A DNA stretch of 64,000 nt from Nocardia bovistercoris. GTDB lineage: Bacteria > Actinomycetota > Actinomycetes > Mycobacteriales > Mycobacteriaceae. Positions 35,873 through 46,000 of this stretch are shown here, one piece after another. Location: the NCBI RefSeq assembly GCF_015674855.1, contig NZ_JADMLG010000006.1, forward strand, positions 297,689 through 361,688. The letters are read 5' to 3'. The translations under genes and the position numbers were made by a program. Position 1 is the stretch's first letter, and each line of letters begins with the position of its first letter. A model generated the notes under the pieces. The model was not told where the DNA came from and made no database searches. It saw nothing but the letters and a program-made list of their open reading frames with translations.

Positions 35873-37533
35873 CCACCGCGGACCCGGACAGCCCGGCCAG
35901 GTTCCGGTTGCTGGCAACCTTCGTGGCGGGCCGACCGGTCGAGGTAGCGCCCGCACCGAAGGCAAAGGCCGCTTACACCACCGGCCGGACCATCTTCCTC
36001 ACGCCCGGACTGCCCGTGACCGAACAACGACGCGAATTACTGGTCCAAGCCGCGCTGCTCGGCGCGGGAAGCCTGCATCCGCGTCTGGTACGACCACTGC
36101 GGCGACGTCCCGCACTGGCCCGTCGCTACCTGGCCCTGGAAGGGCGCCGCGCGCTCGCCGGCTTGGCGGGCACGATTCCGCTCGCCGCCGAGCTGAGCCT
36201 CGGCACGCGAGCGTGGACAGCGACCTGCGACGAATCGTTGGCGATGGCCCGTGGACGGCGCTCGGTCCCGGACCCGCCGCACTGGTTCGGCGTGATCCGC
36301 CCCGCCCGCCTGCTCGCCACCACCGCAGGGCCCGGTACCCGGCCCAACGGCGCGCCCGGCTTGGGCTTCGAACCACCGCCCGAGGACGACGCGGACGAGG
36401 GCGAAGGGCCCGACCGGCGCGAGATCGCGAATCAGGACACGAGTCCGCTGTTCATGCCACGGACTCTGATGGACCTGATCCGCGGACGACGCGGCGGCCG
36501 AATGGCCGGGCGTGGGCCCGCGGGCGCCGGTGCGGTGCACGCGGTACGCCGGGCCCGGCTCACCGGGACCCAGGTGCGCCCCGCGCCGACGCGGCGGCGG
36601 CGCGCCGAAGGCAAGCCCGTCGCCGGTGCGAGCGGCGCTCTGTATCCGGAATGGGACGTCCACCGGGACCGATACCGCATCGACTGGTGCCGGGTCGTCG
36701 ACCACCCGTTGGAGATCGAGCCCGCGCCCGCCACCGAGATCGCCTTCGATGATGTACTGCTTCGCCGCCTGGCCCGGATCGGTCAGGGTCTCGAGGTGGT
36801 GCGCGGTCGCCCCGACGGAGACGAACTCGACCTCGACGCCATGACCGATCTGCTCATCGATCTGCGTTCGGGCCACTCGCCCCACGAACACGTCTACAGC
36901 GAACGTCGCAAACGGCATCGTGATCTCGGCGTCTTGATCCTGCTCGACGCGTCCGGCTCGGCCACCGACTCCGACTCCGAAGGGCGCACCGTGCACGACC
37001 ACCAGCGCCGCGCAGCGGCCACACTCGCCCACACCCTGGAGGAGCTCGGCGACCGTGTCGCCGTCTACGCCTTCCGCTCACACGGCCGCCACACCGTGCA
37101 CCTCCCGGCCGTGAAGACATTCGGACAACGGTTCGGCGCCACCCAGCGCGCACGACTGGACCAACTCCGACCGTCCGGCTACACCCGCCTCGGAGCCGGA
37201 CTCCGCGCGGCGGGCGAGATTCTCCGGAGTCGAGCGGAAACGAACAATCGCCTGCTGGTCCTGCTGTCCGACGGGCTGCCCTACGAGGACGGCTACGAAG
37301 GCATCTACGCCGAGGCCGACGTCGGCACGGCACTCGAGGAACTGCGCGCCGAGGGCGTCGGTTGCCTGTGCCTGTCCCTGGGCGGCGGCGCCGACCTCGA
37401 AGCGCTCCAACGCGTCTTCGGCTCAGCGAGTTACGCCACTGCCCGCACTCTCGCCGAACTGAGTCCGCGCATGGACGAAATATTCCTGTCCTGCCTGCGG
37501 GCGGCGAGCGCGCGCGGAAGAGACGGGACGTGA
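35869..37533 (+). CDS. VWA-domain protein, NorD/CbbO-like
   Basis: This 554-residue protein pairs with the upstream AAA+ ATPase. It has an N-terminal helical part, an Arg/Gly-rich middle linker (about 200-250), the LYPEWDVHRDRYRIDWCRV segment (258-276) characteristic of NorD/CbbO proteins, and a C-terminal VWA domain with the metal-ion site DASGSATDSDSEG (360-372). A further conserved LLVLLSDGLPYEDGYEGIYAEADV segment follows. The pair would act as a cytoplasmic activase; client not identified. Confidence 0.85.
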   Translation: MTTADPDSPARFRLLATFVAGRPVEVAPAPKAKAAYTTGRTIFLTPGLPVTEQRRELLVQAALLGAGSLHPRLVRPLRRRPALARRYLALEGRRALAGLAGTIPLAAELSLGTRAWTATCDESLAMARGRRSVPDPPHWFGVIRPARLLATTAGPGTRPNGAPGLGFEPPPEDDADEGEGPDRREIANQDTSPLFMPRTLMDLIRGRRGGRMAGRGPAGAGAVHAVRRARLTGTQVRPAPTRRRRAEGKPVAGASGALYPEWDVHRDRYRIDWCRVVDHPLEIEPAPATEIAFDDVLLRRLARIGQGLEVVRGRPDGDELDLDAMTDLLIDLRSGHSPHEHVYSERRKRHRDLGVLILLDASGSATDSDSEGRTVHDHQRRAAATLAHTLEELGDRVAVYAFRSHGRHTVHLPAVKTFGQRFGATQRARLDQLRPSGYTRLGAGLRAAGEILRSRAETNNRLLVLLSDGLPYEDGYEGIYAEADVGTALEELRAEGVGCLCLSLGGGADLEALQRVFGSASYATARTLAELSPRMDEIFLSCLRAASARGRDGT

Positions 37534-37639
37534 TCGGCGGGACCGGCCGACCGAGGACATCGGGCCATCGATCGGTGTCGGCGCGACCGAACGGCCCCGC
37601 TCGAAGTTCTGCCGCAAAAGCTCGACAGTGGAGGTACCA

Positions 37640-39280
37640 ATGAAGCGGACGCACAAGCTCGAGGATCTGAAACCCGCGGACTACGTCGTGGTGGGTGCGG
37701 GCAGCGCGGGCGCGATCGTCGCACGGCGTCTGGCCGACGCCGGTGCGACCGTCACCCTCGTCGAATCGGGTAAGCGGCTGCGCGGACCACTCGTCACGGT
37801 GCCCGGGATGTGCGGCGCGATCCACGCGGTGACATCGCTGCAACGTCGCATGACCTGGCCCGCGTACACCGTCGCGCAGCGTCACATGAACGGCCGCGCG
37901 CTGCCCCAGTCACATGGTCGCGCGCTCGGCGGAGGCAGCGTCGTCAACGGAATGGCGTTCGTCAGGGGCAACCGCCACAACTACGACGACTGGGCGGCCG
38001 AGGGCGCCGAAGGCTGGGCGTTCTCCGATGTCCTGCCGTCCTTCCGACGGCTGGAGAATTTCGAGGACGGCCCGAGCGAGCTGCGCGGCGGATCCGGCCC
38101 GATCACCGTCGAACGAGCGACAGGCCTGGCGCCCATCACCGAAAGCTTCATGGCCGCACTGTCGGCGACCACCGGCACCGCGGCCAACGAGGACTACAAC
38201 GGCGCAAACCAGACCGGAGTGGCCGCATTGCAGCAGAGTGTCGGCGCGGGTCGGCGCGTAGGCACCGATCGCGGATATCTGTGGGACGCACCGCCCGGTC
38301 TCCAGGTGGTCAGTGGTGTCACCGCGACCCGATTGATCATCGAGCACGGCCGCGCGGTCGGCGTGGAACTGGCGGCACAGCGCAAGGGCCGTCATCCGAT
38401 CGCGTCGGCGCGGGCCGAACGTGAAATCATCCTCAGCGCCGGATCACTCGGGTCGCCGCGCCTGTTGATGCTGTCGGGCATCGGCCACGCGACACACCTG
38501 CGCGAGCACGGGATCGACGTGCTCGCCGACCTGCCGGTGGGCGACAACCTGCACGATCATCTGTTCGTCCCGATGTCCTACCTCGCGCCCGGCGGACGCC
38601 GCGCGTCCCCGACGAGTTTCGCCGCGACCGTAGCTCGGGAATGTGTGCGCCCGCGTTCGACCTACATGGCGCACACACTGTTCGAAGCCGTCGGATTCGT
38701 CGACAGCGGAACACGAACCCGCGCCGACGTCCCCGATCTGGAGATGTTCATCCTCCCCATGAGCTACCCGGAGAATCAAGACGAGCCCGGACTACACCTG
38801 GCCGCCGACCCCTCCCCCTCGCTGACCCTGCTGCCGACGATGCTCTACCCGCAGAGCCGAGGGACCGTCCGGCTGGCATCGACCGATCCGTTCACCGCAC
38901 CGCTGATCGACCCGAATTACCTGGCCGAACCACAAGACCTCGCGACGCTGCTCGCCGGAATGGAACTGGTCGGGGAAACGGTCGGACATCCGGCGGTCGC
39001 CGCACAACTCGGACGTCAGGTGCTACCCGAATCCGGCCTGACGAGTACGGAACTGGCGGACTTCGTTCGACGCAACGCATCGGGGGTCTACCACCCCGTC
39101 GGAACCTGCCGAATGGGTACCGACGAGCGCGCCGTGGTCGACCCCGAACTGCGCGTACGCGGCGTGGACGGACTTCGAGTGGCCGACGCCTCGATCATGC
39201 CCTCCATCGTCGGCGGCAACACCAACGCCGCGGCCATGATGATCGGCGAGCGCGCGGCCGAGCGGATCATCGGCAGCTGA
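37640..39280 (+). CDS. GMC-family FAD oxidoreductase (choline dehydrogenase/alcohol oxidase-like)
   Basis: This 546-residue flavoprotein has the FAD-binding GAGSAG (19-24) at the N-terminus, the SHGRALGGGSVVNGMAFVRGNRHNYDDWA GMC signature (split here by RA), and the C-terminal catalytic His485 in YHPVGTCRMG with the second active-site residue an Asn in GGNTNAA (527 or 529). It would oxidise an alcohol to aldehyde or ketone. ATG at 37640 has GGAGG 5 nt upstream. It follows the VWA gene after 106 bp and is probably in the same operon; it is the most obvious enzyme that the AAA+/VWA pair might serve. Confidence 0.86.
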   Translation: MKRTHKLEDLKPADYVVVGAGSAGAIVARRLADAGATVTLVESGKRLRGPLVTVPGMCGAIHAVTSLQRRMTWPAYTVAQRHMNGRALPQSHGRALGGGSVVNGMAFVRGNRHNYDDWAAEGAEGWAFSDVLPSFRRLENFEDGPSELRGGSGPITVERATGLAPITESFMAALSATTGTAANEDYNGANQTGVAALQQSVGAGRRVGTDRGYLWDAPPGLQVVSGVTATRLIIEHGRAVGVELAAQRKGRHPIASARAEREIILSAGSLGSPRLLMLSGIGHATHLREHGIDVLADLPVGDNLHDHLFVPMSYLAPGGRRASPTSFAATVARECVRPRSTYMAHTLFEAVGFVDSGTRTRADVPDLEMFILPMSYPENQDEPGLHLAADPSPSLTLLPTMLYPQSRGTVRLASTDPFTAPLIDPNYLAEPQDLATLLAGMELVGETVGHPAVAAQLGRQVLPESGLTSTELADFVRRNASGVYHPVGTCRMGTDERAVVDPELRVRGVDGLRVADASIMPSIVGGNTNAAAMMIGERAAERIIGS

Positions 39281-39308
39281 ACGAAGTGTCGGCTACCGCC
39301 GCACGCAT

Positions 39309-39329
39309 CGGCGGGCCGCGTGCCCGCCG
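39309..39329. terminator. Hairpin between convergent genes
   Basis: CGGCGGGC-CGCGT-GCCCGCCG, an 8-bp perfect GC stem, lies between the GMC gene (ends 39280) and the SnoaL-like gene (ends 39334). There is no T tract, so it is a factor-assisted or weak terminator at best. Confidence 0.5.
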
Positions 39330-39333
39330 GTGC

Positions 39334-39900
39334 TCACGGGGTGGATTCGGTCGGCGGCCACAGCGGCGCGGGCGTCTCCCCCAGCGGGTACCAACCGGGG
39401 AGCCTGCCCGCACCCGCGCTCTTCTCCATCCGCGCGGAGAACTCACGAGAAACCTTGCCGGACTTGAGCAACCGGACGTAGAGATCGACGACGTGACCGA
39501 AGTCGAAGAAGTCACGCTGCCACGCCCACTTCCCGTGGCCCGCGTAGCGGAACCACGAACCGCCGAGCCCGTACACCTCGTGCTCGACGCCGTCGGTGTC
39601 GGTGGCGGTCTGTTTCCAGAACCCGAGCACTTCGCCGAGCTTCTCATCGATCAACACGCGCTGATACGGGTAGCGCCACCCGAGCAGCCCCTCCATCTCC
39701 TGGCCGAACGCGATGTCGCGGATCTCCTCGATTCCGACGCACATGACGTCGTCGTTCGGACCGATGTTCCAGCCGTAAGTGCCGTCGGTGACGAAGAAGT
39801 CCGCCAGCGGCCGCCAGTCACCGCTACGTTCGGCTTCGATATTGGCCGCCAGCCATTGCTGGACGACCTCCTCCAGTTCCGCGCGAGGAAACTCGGTCAC
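39334..39900 (-). CDS. SnoaL-like/NTF2-fold protein
   Basis: This 188-residue protein has the SnoaL-type start LEEVVQQWLAANIEAERSGDWRPLADFFVTDGTYGWNIGP and the later LGGSWFRYAGHGKWAWQRDFFDFGHV strands, typical of the NTF2-like cone fold. Members are cyclases, isomerases, hydratases or ligand-binding proteins. GTG start at 39900 with GGAAAGGA upstream. It is downstream of the NRPS on the same strand but separated by 127 bp that contains its own palindromic promoter region, so it is probably an independent unit. Trp-rich content suggests a hydrophobic ligand. Confidence 0.75.
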   Translation of the reverse strand: MTEFPRAELEEVVQQWLAANIEAERSGDWRPLADFFVTDGTYGWNIGPNDDVMCVGIEEIRDIAFGQEMEGLLGWRYPYQRVLIDEKLGEVLGFWKQTATDTDGVEHEVYGLGGSWFRYAGHGKWAWQRDFFDFGHVVDLYVRLLKSGKVSREFSARMEKSAGAGRLPGWYPLGETPAPLWPPTESTP

Positions 39901-39972
39901 GATGTGGTCCTTTCCGATGTCGACTGTGCGGCCCCCAGCGCACGACGCGCAGCTCCGGTGTCAACCGCGACC

Positions 39973-39996
39973 TTACAGTAGGCTATACACGTGTAA
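39973..39996. promoter_or_regulatory. Palindromic site upstream of the SnoaL-like gene
   Basis: TACACGTGTA (39986-39995) is a perfect 10-bp palindrome, and TTACAGTA (39973-39980) is a half-site like that of the regulon operator. TTACA and TGTAA also flank the whole element. Probable repressor site for the SnoaL-like gene. Confidence 0.45.
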
Positions 39997-40027
39997 AAGG
40001 CCATTGCGTCGCCGCGCGGCAAGCGGG

Positions 40028-43000
40028 TCAGTCCAGTCGGGAGTTCAGGATCCTCGCTATCTGGGCGATGGCGGCCGGTTCGGTCATCGCCAGGTGGGTG
40101 GCGTCTATGTGGAAGTTGGTGACTCGGCCCTGGACGAAGGGGATCCAGCCGCGGTGGCCGGTGGCATCGGAGCGGCGGTCGCGGGCGGCGGTGAAGTAGA
40201 GCATGTCGGTGTCGACGGTGGGGGGCTCCCATTCGGCGGCGGCGAGGATGGACAGGTTGTAGGCGTCGGTCAGGCGTTCGAGGGTGGCGGCGTCTATGTC
40301 GAGGCCGCCGTCGAGGTATTCCGCGATCTGTTCGGCGGCTTGGGCCGCGGTCGCGTCGGCGCGGACGAAATCGATGCCGAGTACGGGGCCGAGGTTGCTG
40401 ACGAGTTCGCCCGCGGTGATGGTGGTGACCGAGTCGGCGTCGATGCCGCTGGACTCCGCGTCCAGTAGGCCGAGTAGCGCTACCTCTTCACCCGCGGCGC
40501 GGATCGCGGCGGCGACGGCGTGTGCGATCAGGCCGCCCATCGACCAGCCCATCAGGTGATACGGGCCGTGTGGCTGGACCGTGCGGATTTCGGCGAAATA
40601 CCGGTCGGCGATGTCGGCGATGGTTCGGGGACCGGGGGTTTCGCCGCTGATCTGGGGCGCCTGGATACCGTAGATCGGTCGGTCTTCGGTGATGTAGCGG
40701 TCCAGTGCTTGATAGCACCAGGCCAGGCCCGAGGCGGGGTGGACGCAGAACAGCGGCGGGCGGTCGCCTTCGGTGCGGATGGGCAGGAGTACGTCGAGGC
40801 CGAAGGCGGGGACTTCCTCGAGGTCGGCGCCGGAACGCATCCCGGACTCGATGCGCTTGGCCAACTCGGCCGGGCTCGGGTCCGAGAGCATCCAGCGGAC
40901 CGGGATCTCGACGTCGAGTTCCTTCTTCAATTCGCTCACCACCTGCACCGAGCGCAGCGAGTTCCCGCCGAGGGCGTAGAAGTCGTCGTCAGCGCCGACC
41001 TTCGGCACTCCGAGCACCTGCTCGAAGGCGCGGGCGACCTCCTCTTCCAGCGGGGAGGACGGCTCGCGGAACTCACCGACGGCGAGGACCGGCTTCGGCA
41101 GGCGGGCGCGGTCGAGTTTGCCGGAGGGGGTGAGCGGCACCGTGTCGAGCACCATCACCGTGGTCGGCATCATGTAGCCGGGTAGTTCGCCTGCCGCGCG
41201 GGCGACGACGGCGTCGGTGTCGACTGTCGCGCCCGCGGCGGGGATCAAGTAGCAGACGAGATAGTCCACGGTCTCGGTGGTGATCACGGAGACGATCGCC
41301 CTCGCCACGGACTCGTGTTCGGCGAATACCGCTTCGATCTCCCCGAGTTCGATGCGCAGACCGCGCAGCTTCACCTGGAAGTCGGTGCGGCCCAGGTATT
41401 CCAGCTCCCCGGTGTGTTGCCATCGCACGGAATCGCCCGTGCGGTACATGCATTCGCCGATCGAGTGCGGATCGGGCACGAAACGTTCGGCGGTCAGGCC
41501 GGGGCGCGCGTGGTAGCCGCGGGCGATCTGGTCGCCCGCCAGGTACAGGTCGCCCGCGACGCCGGGCGGCACCGGGCGCAGTCGGGCGTCGAGCACGTAG
41601 GCTCGCGCGTTCCATACCGGCGCGCCCATCGGCATACTCCCGGTATCGGATTCGCGCACCTGGTGTGCGGTGGCGTGCAGGGTGAATTCGGTCGGGCCGT
41701 AGAGGTTGTGCAGTGCGGTCTCGGGCAGCACCGACCGCACGGCTCGCACGACATCCTGACCGAATGCCTCGCCGCCGATGAGCACCGCGCGCAAGGAGTC
41801 CATCGGCGCCGACGGCGCGGCGTCGGCGAACACCGCGAGCATGGACGGCACGAAGGAGGTCACCGTGACCCGGTGCGCGGCAATGGTTTCGGCGAGGTAG
41901 GCCGGATCGGTGTGGCCGTCGGACATGGCGATCACCGTCCGCGCGCCGACCATGGGCGGCGCGAAGATCTCCCACACCGATACGTCGAAGGTCGCAGGCG
42001 TCTTCTGGAGCACCACGTCCGCGCAGGTCAGCTCGTAGGAGCCGACGATCCAGCGCAGTTGATTCAGGACCGAACGGTGCTGGACGGCAACGCCTTTGGG
42101 CCTGCCTGTGGATCCGGAGGTGAACAGCAGGTAGGCGATGTTGTCCGGGCGCAGCGGGGCGAGCCGATCGCGGTCGGTCACCGGTGCGTCGTCGAATCCC
42201 GAGAGGTCGACCCCGTCCAGCGAGGTGAGCACGATCTCGGCGCCCGCGGTTTCGAGCATGTACTCGACGCGTTCGGCGGGATGGTCGGGATCGACGGGCA
42301 CGTAGCCGCCGCCTGCCGCGTGCACCGCGTACATCGCGGTCACCTGGTCGAGGGAACGCCGCATCCGCAGCGCCACCAACGAATCCGGGCCGACACCGCG
42401 CGCGATCAGCCACCGCGCGAGCCGGAACACCCGCGCCGCGAACTCCGCGTAGGTCACGGTGCGGTCGCCGGAGATCAGCGCGGGACGGTCCGCGTGTTCG
42501 CGTGCCGCGCGGACGAAGGCGGAGGCGAGCGTCTCGTGCGCGGGCAGGTCGCGGTCGGTCGAATTCCACCGCGTCAGTACGGCTTCGCGTTCGTCCGCGT
42601 CGAGCAGGTCCACCTCGTACACCGGCCGCGACGGGTCGGACACCAGTGCGTCGAGCATGCGCCGCAGGCGGTCGACGAAGGTGGTGACGGTGCTCGCGTC
42701 GAACAGGTCGGTGGCGTAGGTCAGCACGCCGGTGATCCCGGCGGGCGCGCCGGTCTCGTCGTAGGTGTCCGACACCGTGACCTGCAGGTCGAACAGCGAC
42801 GTGCCGGTCTCGGCGTCCACGCCCGACAGTGCGAGACCCGGCAGTTCGAGCTCGGTCCTCGCCAGGTTCTGGAACGCCAGCATCACCTGGAACAGCGGGT
42901 GGTGCGCGCGCGAGCGCACCGGGTTCAGTTCCTGCACCAGCCGCTCGAACGGCACGTCGGCGTGGCCGAAGGCGGCGAGGTCGGTTTCGCGGACCTGTTC

Positions 43001-46000
43001 GAGCAGTTCGGTGAACGACATGTCCGCGCGCAACCGCGTCCGCAGCGCGAGGGTGTTGACGAACATGCCGACCAGGTCGTCGAGTTCGGGCTCGCCGCGA
43101 CCCGCGTACGGGGTGCCGATGGTGATGTCGGCGGCGTTCGCGAGGCGGGCCAGGGTGGCGGCCAGCGCGGCGTGCAGGACCATGAACAGGGTCGTGTTGT
43201 GCGCACGCGCGATCCGTTGCAGTTCGGCGTGCAGGTCGGCGTCGACGCGCATCGGCACCGTCGCGCCCGCGTAGGACTGCGCGGGCGGGCGCGGGCGATC
43301 GGCGGGCAGTTCGAGCAGTGCGGGCGGGTCGGCCAATTGCTCTGTCCAGTAGTCGATCTGGGCGCGAAGCACCGAGTCCGGATCATCCTCGGCGCCGAGG
43401 ACCGCGCGCTGCCAGATGGCGTAGTCCGCGTACTGCACCGGCAGCGGCGTCCAGGCGGGCGCCTCGTCGCCCATTCGGGCCTGGTAGGCGGTCATCATGT
43501 CGCGCGCGAGCGGGCCGAGCGAGGAGCCGTCGCCGCAGATGTGGTGCATCACCACGGCCAGCACCCAGTCGTCGCCGCCGAGGTCGAACAGGTTGGCGCG
43601 GAACGGCATCTCGACGGTCACGTCGAAGGGGGTCGCCAGCAGCGCCGTGATCGCCTCCGGCAGTTCGGATTCGGCGATCGGGAGCACGGTCAGCGCCGAC
43701 GTGGCTTCGGCGGCGGGCAGGACGAGTTGCACGGGTTCGCCCTCGACCTGCGGGTACACCGTCCGCAGCACTTCGTGCCTGGCGAGCACGTCGTCGACCG
43801 CCGAGCGCAGTGCGGCCACATCCAGCCCGCCCGAGAGGCGGAGCACGATCGGGATGCCGTAGGCGGGCGAATCCGGTTCGAACCGGTTCAGGAACCACAT
43901 CCGCTGCTGGGCGTAGGAGAGCGGGAGTCGCTGCGGGCGCGGGCCAGCGGTCAGTGGCGCCCGTGCGGCGTCGGTGTGGGTTTCGGCGCGGGCGGCCAGC
44001 TTCTCGACCGTCGACGCCTCGAAGATCATCGACACCGGGACGGTGGTGTCGAGAGCGGCGCCGATCCGCGCGGCGACGCGGGTGGCCACCAGGCTGTTGC
44101 CGCCCAGGTCGAAGAAGTCGTCGTCGGCGCCGATCGCGCCGTCGACGCCGAGCGCCTCGGCGAATACGCCCGCCACGATCTCCTCCACCGGCGAGGCGGG
44201 CGCGCGGAACTGCCGGGTGGCCACCACTGGCGCGGGCAGCGCCTTGCGATCGACCTTGCCGCTGGGCGAGAGCGGGATCTCGTCGAGCACCATGACCGCG
44301 GCGGGCACCATGTAGGCGGGCAGTTCCTCGGCCAGCGCCGCGCGCAGACGCTCGGCCGACGGGCTCGCCTCGACCGCCGCCACCACGTAGGACACCAGGC
44401 GCAGCGGGGCCGCGCCGTCGCGACGCGGGACGGTCACCGCGAACGCCACGTCCTCGCGCGCGCCGAGCAGCGCGTCGATCTCACCGAGTTCGACGCGGAA
44501 GCCGCGGATCTTGACCTGGAAGTCATTGCGGCCAACGAACTCCAGGGCGCCATCGGCGGTCCAGCGCACCACGTCGCCGGTGCGGTACACGCGCTGTCCC
44601 GGCTCCCCGAACGGGTCGGCGACGAACCGCGACGCCGAGGTTCCGGGCCGGTTCAGGTAGCCGCGCGCCAGCGCCGGACCCGCCAGATACAGTTCGCCGC
44701 CGACCCCGATCGGCACCGGCCGCAGGCGGGGGTCGAGCACCATGGCCCGCATACCCGGCAGCGGCCCGCCGATGGTCGGCGATTCGCCGGGGCGCAGTTC
44801 GCCGGTCGCGGTGGCGACCACCGTGGTCTCGGTGGGGCCGTACAGCACCCGGAACCGCCGCAGGCCCGCGCGGTCGGTGCGGGACCAGCGCCGCACCAGA
44901 TCGGCGGGCACCTCGTCGCCGCCCGACATCACCGTGCGCAGGTCGTCGAGTCCTTCCGGTTCCACCGAGGCCAGCGCGGCGGGGGTGACGAACGCGTGGG
45001 TCACCCGTTCGGCGCGCAGGAGTTCGGCCAGTTCGTCGCCGCCGTGCAGATCCGAGCGCGCCACCACCAGCGCCGCGCCCGCGCTCACCGCGAGCAGGAT
45101 CTCCAGCAGCGACGCGTCGAAGGACGGCGAGGCGAAATGCAGGACGCGAGAGTCGGATTCGAGTGCGGTGTCGGCGCGCTGGGCGGCGAGGTAGTCGGCG
45201 ACGCCCGCGTGGGAGACGGCGACGCCCTTGGGCACACCGGTGGAACCGGAGGTGAAGACCACCCAGGCGACGTTCGACACGCGCAGCGGACGTAGTCGTT
45301 CGTCCTGTGCTATCGGGTGGCCGTCGAGTGCGGCGATCCGCTCGACCACGGCGGCGTCGTCGACACCGATCCACGCCACCGAGTCGGGCAGCGCGGCGCG
45401 CGCGCCGGAGGTCGTGAGACCGAGCGCCGCACCGGAATCCGAGATCATCTGCGCGATCCTGGCGGTCGGATAGCGCGGGTCGACCGGTACGTAGGCCGCG
45501 CCCGATTTCACCACCGCCCACCAGGCGACCACCGATTCCACCGACCGCTCGATCGCGACCACGACTCGCTGTTCGGGTGCGGCGCCGGAACGGATCAGCA
45601 ACCGCGCCAAGCGGTTCGACCGTTCGTCGAGTTCGGCGTAGGTGAGCTCGCCTGCTTCGGACACCACCGCGGCCCCGTCGCCGTTCGCACCGACCGCGGC
45701 GGCGAACACCTCGGGCAGCAGCATCGGCGCGGGCGCGGCATCCTGGCCGACTCGCGACAGCAACCACGACCGGTCATCGGCGTCGAGCCATTCGATATCG
45801 CCCACCGCCACCGCGGGATTCTCGGCGATCGCGGTCAGTATCCGCAGAAAACGCCGCACGAAGCCGGTGACCGTCGCCTCGTCGAACAGGTCGCGCGCGA
45901 ACATCATCATGCCCGAGACACCCTGCGCGTGACCATCTTTCGCGTAGGTGTCGGAAATGACCAGTTGCAGGTCGAACTGGCAGATCCCGGTGTCGAGATC

